Source: Selaginella moellendorffii (Eukaryota; Streptophyta; Lycopodiopsida; Selaginellales; Selaginellaceae). Taken from it: DNA of 64,000 nucleotides. Below are positions 55,435 through 64,000 of this stretch, piece after piece. Made by a program: the position numbers and the translations under genes. The notes under the pieces are model-generated. The model did not search any database and was not told the DNA's origin. It was given only the letters and a program-made list of their open reading frames with translations. Each line of letters begins with the position of its first letter. The stretch's first letter is position 1. The stretch spans positions 139,208 through 203,207 of the forward strand of contig NW_003314424.1 in NCBI RefSeq assembly GCF_000143415.4, read 5' to 3'.

Positions 55435-56210
55435 AGCATATGTAATTATGAGATGAGATTTGAATATACCATCATTGTGGATCTTTAGAACTTTGGGGGA
55501 TAAATAAGGATAAAATAATCATTAAGGGCCCTCTCATCAAGCAATTGAATTAGCTTAAGGGAAAGAGATAGGGTTTGTTATATTTGGTATTAGAGCAAAT
55601 AACACAGATGTAATATTAGAGCAAATCTATTGATTAGTGGCTACTTAAAATATAATATACCCTTGATCAAGATATATTCCAACCCCTAAACTTGAAATCG
55701 TACATATTGGGCATCCATGGACGAAGGTATCTATTATGGGATTACGGCACAAGTGAATGATTAATTGCCTCACATGGAATAATTAGTTTATATAATAGAA
55801 GGATTGGTAAATTTAATGTAGAAATGGAAATATTGATTCCTCTTAGCTTAGTAGGGGTTGTTAGTCAATAATTTAGTTTATACAACAAAAGGATTGGTAG
55901 ATTCAATGTAGAAATGGAGGCATTAGTTCCCTTTAGCTCAGTAGGGATTGTTAATTAATAATCAATGAGGATATTTACATCTTTGAAGAAAGGGATAAGA
56001 TTTAGATATATTATCATTATGTATCCTTGGAATCTTGAGGGATAAATAGGGATAAAATAGCCACTAAAGGCTTTTTTATCAAGTAATTACCCCTTTTCTA
56101 GTTAGTTTAAGGTGGGGCAAGTGTAGCACATGTGATTATGAGATGAAATGTGGATATACTATCATCATGGATTTTTGGAACCTTGAGGGATAAATGAGGA
56201 TAAATGTAAG
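55435..56210. repeat. Repeat cluster: LTR-like module in three copies and a 90-bp tandem pair
   Basis: The module GAGATGAAATGTGGATATAC...GAGGGATAAATGAGGATAAA occurs in diverged form near 55449-55520, 55985-56060 and 56136-56205. Between them a unit of about 90 bp (AGTTTATA...AGAAATGGA...TTAGTAGGG) is repeated in tandem at 55780-55868 and 55869-55960. These look like nested or solo LTR pieces of one family. Confidence 0.55.
55585..55596 (+). other. Primer-binding-site-like motif
   Basis: TGGTATTAGAGC is one base from TGGTATCAGAGC, the sequence complementary to initiator tRNA-Met used as primer site by plant LTR retrotransposons. It directly follows the first LTR-like module. Confidence 0.5.
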
Positions 56211-56269
56211 TAATCAACTCCTCGAGGTGTCGTAAGCTAAATGATCCCCAAAAGCATGACTAAAATGAT

Positions 56270-56560
56270 AAAGAGTTCATTGGATAAGACCAAGTCCAAG
56301 ATCGAGTCTAAGACTAACTCTAAAACCGAGTTCAAGACTGACTATAAAACCAAGTTTGAGATTGAGTCTGAGATTTGAGATCAGGTCCAAGACTAAGTTA
56401 GAGATCAAGTCTAAGACAAAGTCTGAGGTCAGGTCTAAGATCGAGGCCAAGACAAAGTCTGAGGTCAGGTCCAAGATCGAGTCCACGATTGAATTGAGTC
56501 CGAGGTTAAGTCCAAGATCAAGTTTGAGACTGAGTCTAAATACTAATACAGATTGTGGGC
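56270..56560. repeat. Minisatellite in the presumed 5' LTR region
   Basis: Imperfect units of about 12-18 bp built from AAGTCTGAGGTCAGGT and AAGATCGAGTC are repeated some 18-20 times. On the minus strand this yields a meaningless Leu/Asp-rich frame. Confidence 0.7.
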
Positions 56561-56602
56561 TGAAATCCCAAAGCATGTGTCTCCAAAGGGGGGGAGGGCT
56601 AT

Positions 56603-57330
56603 AAGGGGTTCCAAAAGTATAATAGGGATAGTGAGGTCTAGGAACCAATCTTGAAGGAACTCTCCAATGGTGCTTCTAAACTGATTTAAAGTTGAGGCTA
56701 GAGTTTAAGGGCTTTGGGTGGGAGTGAACATGGATTTAAGTGGTGTCGGAGGGGCCACTCAAAGAAATGCTCAAGAGCAGCTCTCACTCCTGGAAGGGAA
56801 ATCAATTGTGATGCTCTCAGATCATGTGAAATAGTGCCCCACTTGAGTACCTTATGGCTCATTGATCCTCACCCTTTTTAGGGGTTTGGACCTTTCCTTC
56901 AGGATGGAAGTGGGGGAGTAGAAGTACCCATATTGGGCCATTAGAGCACAATGTTTCCACCCGATATCCCGAAGTAAGTGTTACATCTAAGGCTTGGGAT
57001 TTAAAGGGTCCCATAATTAAACCTTGTTGTACCAAGAGAGGTCAAGAATCTAGAGGCTTGATGTGCTTTGCTGCTTATGTTTGTAAGGAGTGTAATCAAA
57101 CCTTAAATCCAATCTAATCCAAAGAGGGAGGATTGGGAGAGAATTTAGGAATTCGTGGATGGATGGCTAACGCTTTGTTGTTCGTGTAGTGAGTTGTTAA
57201 AACTAAGTAGGACCAAGTAGAAGTTGGTACAATAGGCGGGAACCTTGACAAAGGAACTTAACTAGGGTCAAAGCCATGGTGGTCAGATAAACAAGGTAAC
57301 CTAGTAAATTGGAAATGAAAAATTTATGAT
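56603..57330 (+). repeat. Presumed 5' LTR (3' part) of the gypsy element
   Basis: 56603-56694 (TTCCAAAAGTATAATAGGGA, then CCAATCTTGAAGGAACTC) recurs at 63905-63995 at about 85-90 percent identity by eye. The primer-binding site follows at 57339. The left LTR boundary is unclear. Confidence 0.55.
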
Positions 57331-57338
57331 TTACAATT

Positions 57339-60300
57339 TGGTATTAAAGCCTTTCCTCAATTGTAGTGAAGGATAAAGGTGTATTGTTGGGAGATGGTTA
57401 ATGCAGGGCATAAAAGAATCAAGGCGGAGACAGAAACCTCCTTTAGAGCTAGAGCCTCTAATCAAATAAGAAACTATGGATGAAGAATCCTTGCACAAGG
57501 AAGACTCTAGTGAGGAATCTTCCAAACAAAAGTCTGGTGAAGAAGTTTGATCGTCCAATGCTCAATTGGATGTTCTAGAAGGAAAATTGGCATAGACCAA
57601 TACCATGTTAGAGACTTTTGTATGTAAGATAAAGTGTGACAAGAAATGGAAGAAAAGGCAAAAGACTGCAAAGGCTAGCAACACAAAAGGTGTGGACCCT
57701 TTGGTGGGGATTGAGGTGGAACCGAATAAGGTTAAATAAACCGAAGTAGAATCAATCCTTCAAACAGTTCTCAAGTACAAACCAAAGCCCCCATTAGTCC
57801 TCAAGGGAGTGAATGACTATAAAGTGGTGGAGGATTGGTTTTATGATATGAAGGATTACTTCTGAGCATTATGGTTATCAAGTTCAAAAAAGGTCCCATG
57901 TGTTAAACCATACTTGACAAATAATGCTAAGTCTTAGTGGAGAACAACAAAGGCTAACAAAGGATCGGCAGCCACTTGGAAAATGATGAAGATAAAGATC
58001 TGCACAACTTACATTCCTCTAAATACTACTTTGCACCTAAGGGATGAGTTAAGCAGACTGAAGTAGACAAGAACCATTCAAGAGTATGTGAATGCATTCA
58101 TGGTGAAGAGGATCCTTGTCATAGATATGGGCAACATAGATGCGTTTCATGCCTTCATATTAAGCTTGCAGATTTGGGCTCAAGGCGAAATGATGCGTTG
58201 AAACCCAACCAACTACAAAAAAGTGTTGGATGTAACTATCAAGGTGCATTTCAATGATAATCTGCGAAAGGGGAACACAATGGGGTCAAAGTCTATATTT
58301 AATAAAGGAGCCAAACTAAGGGGGATATATAGCAAAGGGAAATTCAAGATTTATGAATAAGTCTTGAAGGTTTCAAAAGGTAGATCTGGTGGCTAGCGAG
58401 TAAGTACATGGGGGAGTTAAGTGAAAAGGGACAAACCCACTAATAATAAGGTTAAGTTTGCTAATAGAATGGGAAACAATATATGCTTCAATTGCAATGA
58501 GTAACTTTGAGTTAGGGATTGGATCATGTACCTCAATTTAGATTTCACCCATAATGGTTATATTGACTCTGGCTTTCTTCGAATAAAGATATTCCCTCAA
58601 AAAGTGTTCTACTTCACCACGCGGGCAACTTTGCTAAAGAGTCATTTGCGACATCTACTAACCCTTTGAGGGAAGTTCGGGGATAGCTTTGTTAAGATCT
58701 TTATTGGCATAGATGTTTTAGATAATTTTGTGGTTGACATAGTTTGGCAAGTTAGACTAACGGTGGAATGGTTAGGTGAACCAAGGACTATAGAGTTTGT
58801 TCAAGGTAACTAAAGCATCGATAAGGTATTTCGACATACAAGAGTCAAAGGTGGGATATAGAAAGTATAAATGGATTTTAACGTGTTGGATATGGCGGGA
58901 TTTGTGATTTTTGGGATGGATTGGTTCAATCAGTTTGTGATAGCTCTACATAGACAAGATAGGAACCTTGTGGTATTAGTGAATGCCCAAGGAGAATGAT
59001 CTAGAGTGGAAGCCCAAGATTTAAAGGTAAGGCAAAGTAAAGCCAGAGACTCCTATTTGAACCTAATGTCCACAAGAGGACAATTTACTAAAGGAACCAA
59101 AGTAGCATTTTTGTGCTTACTTTTAGTAAAGAGTGACAAAAAGATGGGAATAGAAAAAATACCTTTAGTGATCTAGTGAGAGTTAGACCAATTTCGAGAT
59201 ACCATGCCAGAGGAGTTACTGGCGGGATTACCCCCCGCATGATCGATAGAACATAAAATCGAGGGTGCTAAAGTAGTGGTTTGTCCCCTTTATCGGTTGA
59301 ATGAAAAAGAACTCAAGGAGCTCAAGTGTCAATTTGAGGAGTTGGTGGAAAAAAGGTATATTAGGTTGAGCAAGTTGTTATATAGGGCACCAATGTTATT
59401 GTGAAAAAGAAAGATGGCTCTATACACATGTGTATAGACTATCAGTTGCTCAACAAGTATACAAAGAAAAATAAATACCTTTTACCAAAAATTGAAGACA
59501 TATTCGATAGGTTATGAAAGGCAAAATACTTCTCGAGAATTGACCTAAGATTAGAATACTACCAAATCTAGGTAGCATCGGATAAAGTATGGAAGGTTTT
59601 AGTTTTTAGTGATGCCCTTTGGGCTGTGCAATGCACTAATGATATTCTCAGTGTTAATGAACCACATTCTTTTACCCTATTTGGATCATTTTGTGGTCAT
59701 TTACATTGACGACATCTTGATTTATAGTGAAACATTAAAGAAACATGCCAAACAATTAATAAAGGGGTTTGAGAAATTAAAGGAGTACCAACTATATGCT
59801 TATTAGGTATGTGGTGGGGAATGATGGGCTCAAGGTACACCTTGAGAAGGTCCAAGTGATTTTGGAATGAGAATAACCATTAAATGTACATAAATTATGG
59901 GTATTCTTAGAGCTATGCAACTACTACCAAAAGTTTATCAAACACTATTCGAGAGTAGCCTTACCTTTAACGGACTAAACGGGAAAAAAGAAAATGGTAT
60001 AAACAACAAAATGTGAAATAACATTTGTCCACCTCAAAAGAAAGTGTAAGCAACCAAAGGGAATGTCTCGAGAGACAATCTTTAGGGGTTCTTAGAGAGG
60101 GTCTCGGGTCCAACATTGTTGGTTGGCTTAGAGAAATCACACTATATATTGATTGACATTTGGCAGGTCTAGTTTGCTTCAGTTGGGCTTGACCCGAGGG
60201 GTAGGGTGTCAAGAGAGTAAGGCTCTCGGGAGAGCTACGGCTCTCAACTTCCATTCATAAGGGCATGAACTTGTAGGGAAGCATAGTGAATTGTAAGCAA

Positions 60301-60790
60301 TCAAAGGGAATGTCTCAAGAGATGATCTATAGTTTTAAATATAGAAGGAAAGGGCCCATAAATAAAAGTGCACCCCCTTTTTCAATCAGTTAAAGGTCTT
60401 GGGATACTTTGGGGTTAAATGTCCTTGGGTTTGAATAATATTAAGCTAAGTGACCTCCCAAGAAAACTAAATTTAGAAGCTTACAGGAAGTTGAAGAAAG
60501 CTCCCATGTTAGCGTTATTAGACTTTGGTAAGGACTTCAAGTTAAAAACAAATGCTCCAAACTTTGTATTGAGTGTAGTTTTGAAACAAGACAAATATAT
60601 AATAGCGTTCTTTTTGAAGAAGTTAAAAAAAGCTCAGCGAAAATGGCCTATCCACAAGAAGGAATTGTTTGTGATGGTCAAGGCACTCAAGGAGTGGCAA
60701 CACTACCTTGGGAGACACTTCAAAGTTTATACAGATAATATGGTAAAGTTTACACTCAATTCATTTCTAAAGTTGTTATTGAATGAATAA
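57339..60790 (+). mobile_element. Decayed Ty3/gypsy retrotransposon (gag-pol)
   Basis: A primer-binding site TGGTATTAAAGCC lies at 57339-57351. Gag follows (GVNDYKVVEDWFYDM near 57806), then part of a zinc knuckle (58470-58500) and the protease end (GFVIFGMDWFNQF near 58900). Reverse transcriptase lies at about 59240-59810: [39 protein letters not shown], and YIDD at the catalytic site. RNase H is at 60480-60770 (KRKWP-like AQRKWPIHKKELFVMVKALK, VYTDN). Many stops and frameshifts show it is inactive. Integrase was not found. The gag is related to that at 1-1250. Confidence 0.85.
60045..60328. repeat. Repeat unit inserted in the gypsy pol, flanked by 36-bp direct repeats
   Basis: GTAAGCAACCAAAGGGAATG... 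at 60045-60080 recurs as GTAAGCAATCAAAGGGAATG... at 60293-60328. The block lies between the RT-end motif (TTKCEITFVHLKRK) and RNase H, which normally adjoin. Pieces of the same block, including GGGCATGAACTTGTA, recur at 61970-62390. Confidence 0.6.
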
Positions 60791-63700
60791 ATATAGGTTG
60801 GATGCTATATAAGTTAGTTTTCTAATGCAATAAGTATTTAAACAGCAAATTTTATGCTTAGTTCATCTAGCACAATGCAAGCTATTGAAAATATCAAGCA
60901 TGGGAAGAGTAAATCATCAATATTGTGAATAGCAAACTAAGAAAATAGGTAAAACATAAAAGTATTTAGACATTTTATTGAATTCAATAGAACCAAAGTA
61001 ATACAAGACCATTTAAGATTGGGAGGAAATAGTGGATAAAGTGTTGGTTACTTTATGTTTTTACTTGTAAATTAAAAAAAAACTAAAGGAATACTAGTGT
61101 TTGTGATAAAATACTTTTCTCTTGCTTTTTCAATTAGTACAGATAAGTTGTTTTGAGTTGAATTATTTAATCAGTTTTTTGATGAATTTTTATTTAGGTT
61201 CAATTTACTATTCTATTTTGTTGTGAAACACTACATGTAATTACATTATTTTCTTATGGTGAAGAGTAAAGATAAAGACTTGATAACTCAATATAACTAT
61301 ATAATCAATAAGTTTTGACCTAGATAGTGAAGAAGAAGAATCAAGTTGCAATAATCCCTTTATATGGGTTTTGATAAGTATTCAAAAAACTGTAATTTGG
61401 ACCAAAAATCTATTAATGAACTTCACCTCAAACCCAAATAGAATGATGCATTATTAGTCAATAATGGAGATTTCACTTGTATTTTAGACACTCGAGTGAT
61501 AATAAGGATTGTTAAATTGGATCCATAAAAATTTAATACTTTTACCATTTTGTTGGCTTTTATAATTCCTTGAACTTATTAAAAGCTTTTTGAATTATTT
61601 TTCCTTGTCATTCAGTTCTATTCTTTTAGTGCCTCAGATTCTCCTAATAAATACTTTGAACTCTTCCACATATTGTAATTTATCTTCAATAACAAATAGT
61701 CCATATGTAAAATATCTCCTAAACCACTGTAAAAAAACCAATGGAAAAATTATATTACTTGTAAGATGAGTTTTTTTATAGTATTTTACCTGTAAAAGGT
61801 ACATATAACCAAATAAATAAAATAGCTTAAAGATAATCTATAAAATTTTAAATATCAATAATACACCACCTCTTTTTAATTAGTTAATTAGTTAAAAATT
61901 CTTGAAATTTGAATAGTACTAAGAATGAATGACATTCTAGAAAGTTCAAATTTAGAAGCTTATACTTTGTATCAGAGGGGTCTCAAGTTTAATTCCATTG
62001 GTTGGTTAGAGGAATCATACCACATGTTAAGTTAGATATTTAATGGTGTAATTTACTAATATTAAGTTATATTTAAGGGGTAATGTGTTTTGCAAATGTT
62101 TATATACAGATTCCTTTTACACAAGTAGTCTCATCTCCTATTGACACCATTTAACCTATCTTCTCGACTAAAGAGCAGGTGAAGAGAGTTGGGCTTTCAA
62201 GAGAGTTGTAGTTATTAACTTCTATTCACAAGGGCATGAACTTGTAAAAAATTATGGTAGAGAACTTATAAAGAATTGTGATAGATTCATTTTTCAATCT
62301 GTTAAAGGTTTGGGATATATACATTTAAGTATCCATAGATAGGTAGCTTTTTAAAAATTCTAAATTTAGAAGCTTACAATATATTTATCTCTGCATTAAA
62401 AAAGAATTTGTCATGCAAAAAGAACTAATATTGTTTAACCTAGAGATTGATTAGATCTAGCAAAAGTCATAGAACTTTATTTTCTCTTAAAACAACTTAT
62501 CAAAGATTTGTTATCTCATTATGCTTTCCCTTTCAGCTTAGGCATCTACTTCATTATCACTATTGTTACTGTCATTATTAACAATCCCCTCCTCACCATA
62601 TTATATTGTCATTCCATCAAGTAAACCAATGTATATATTTCATCCTCATAACCTATTAAAAATCAAATTCCTAATTTACTAGCATATTATCACCCTCATG
62701 AATTAAATCTTCCATGCATGAGACCTATTCCGTTAGTTGGAAGTGGCAAGTATTAGGAGCACTCAAAAGAGAAAGAAGGGTAAGATGTTGTAGATAAGTT
62801 TACATCATATTGCTCTTGTCAGAGCTATTGCTTTCTATGGTTGGTTGCTTTCTTTGATGTTGAGTTCTTGTGTTTTTGTTTCTCACTCAGGATTATGAGT
62901 GTGTTTTTTAATGGGCTTAAATATATGTTTTTGAATATGGTATTTAATTATTTTTTATTATAGGTTCTGTGCAATAAGAACTTCCTCACTGGAAGACTTT
63001 AAGAATGTAACATCTAATAGTGTCATTGAGTTTATTAAAAGGTGTTATCTCACAAAAGCTCTTGGAGCCTTGCAAAAAGATTGAAACTAAAGGAATTATA
63101 GGGCTGGAAGCATTAGAGTTCCAGAAAGAGGATTGGGTACAATTTGGGGCTCAGTGGGAAATGCAACGTGAATTGTGCAAGCACTTAATAGTATTGGCAA
63201 GTGACAGGAGCAAGTTCAAGTGGAGCATGTCAAGGACACAACATGTGTAGGAAGCACATAGACGCTATATATACCAGCACTAAGAAAGTGGTACATATCT
63301 ATATGGAATGTCGATAATGGAGGTTGTGGTACTGCCAATTACATCCAAGCCTTCAAATTCAGGATGAAAAAAGTACATAAAGCACTATATGGAGCTCCTA
63401 ATGTCAATGTAAGGCATCAACATAGCCAAGAGTAAAACTCACATGGACTACAACCTTAGTTCGACAAAAGTGGATCTCATTGGTAGGGAAGAAATTAACC
63501 ATGCAAAACATGGAATTCAAGTGAGTTTTTTGGCTTGTAGCCCCAAAAATTAACTCTAAAAAAGTCACACTTTTCCTACTGCTTTCATGCAATGCCAATG
63601 AATAGTTTTTACTGTAACAGTGATTATCTTTGTGATAAAGTAGTTGCAACTAAAAAGTGTTCAAGTACCCTTCCCAATTGCCACTCCAAAATTCCAAAGG

Positions 63701-63900
63701 AAATGATAAAAGTATGCTCAATAATATAACCAAATGTAAGTTCTTCTTTTGTGTCTCTCTCTATTCTTTAAGAATGCATTTGAAATTCAAATGTTATGCT
63801 TCTAGCCAAAGTTGTGCACACAAGTTAGTGATGAATGTAATATTTAGTTGTTCATGTTGCAAAAATATCTTTTAGAATTTTGATGAAGGAAATTAAGATG
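60791..63900. other. AT-rich region inside the element; no integrase or gene seen
   Basis: About 3 kb between the RNase H remnant and the presumed 3' LTR. It includes diverged copies of the pol-inserted repeat at 61830-61970 and 61980-62390. A short frame at 63020-63250 is not recognised. It may consist of later insertions. Confidence 0.4.
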
Positions 63901-63904
63901 TTGC

Positions 63905-64000
63905 AAAGGGTTCCAAAAGTATAGTAAAGATAGTGAGGTCTAAGAACCAATCTTGAAAGAACTCTTTAATGGTGCTTCCAAACTGACTGAGGTGAGGTAG
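63905..64000 (+). repeat. Presumed 3' LTR, cut by window end
   Basis: Matches 56603-56694 in the same orientation. Continues beyond base 64000. Confidence 0.55.

Noticed and set aside
56277-56648. 123-residue Leu/Asp-rich minus frame
   Set aside because: Produced by the minisatellite; not a gene.
1-64000. tRNA or rRNA genes
   Set aside because: No cloverleaf or rRNA core sequence was noticed on either strand by reading; a tRNAscan run would settle it.

Overview
This is eukaryotic nuclear DNA from a land plant. The gene set (class 2 KNOX, PYL abscisic-acid receptor, CRWN nuclear-lamina protein, chloroplast NdhT, YSL transporter, plant-type tRNA ligase, two PPR proteins), the very short introns (mostly 45-65 nt), tight gene packing and single-exon 31-residue-repeat PPR gene fit a lycophyte, most likely Selaginella. 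The organism call is inference; the gene families are read from the sequence.

Layout: 1-4.2 kb is a transposon graveyard: a Ty3/gypsy gag on the minus strand and a LINE remnant holding a pectin-methylesterase fragment. 6.1-7.3 kb is a broken acyl-CoA thioesterase. 8.1-12.6 kb is a dense block of five intact genes (ndhT, NDUFB9, Pol III subunit C11, DDX47/RRP3 helicase, PLAC8). 12.6-21.0 kb is a scrapyard of gene pieces: a decayed copy of the CRWN 3' half plus its neighbouring NTPase gene, a DXR gene (plastid isoprenoid pathway) broken into at least four pieces in two orientations, and syntaxin and PPR fragments, with one open kelch-like frame between them. 21.0-31.6 kb holds a P-loop NTPase gene, the full CRWN gene, the 27-exon tRNA ligase and a PR-1 gene. 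33.0-47.2 kb is gene-rich: PPR, a small secreted protein ending in a phytosulfokine-like DYIY segment, a second PPR, eIF3e, cyanase, YSL transporter, PYL receptor and KNOX2. 47.2-51.7 kb has a RING pseudogene, more CRWN/NTPase/PPR scraps and an intact acyl-protein-thioesterase-like gene. From 52 kb to the end the DNA is AT-rich repeats and a decayed gypsy element with a primer-binding site and a probable LTR pair.

The intact genes are mostly unrelated housekeeping and regulatory genes rather than one pathway. Three neighbour pairs are head-to-head with only 29-41 bp between start codons (PPR/eIF3e, cyanase/YSL, RPC11/DDX47), and two pairs are tail-to-tail with 22 bp or a 4-bp overlap, so shared promoters and antisense ends are expected. 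The most interesting items are the phytosulfokine-like precursor, the shattered DXR locus, the repeated co-duplication of CRWN and NTPase sequence, and the CTAG tetranucleotide that supplies stop codons to two convergent genes.
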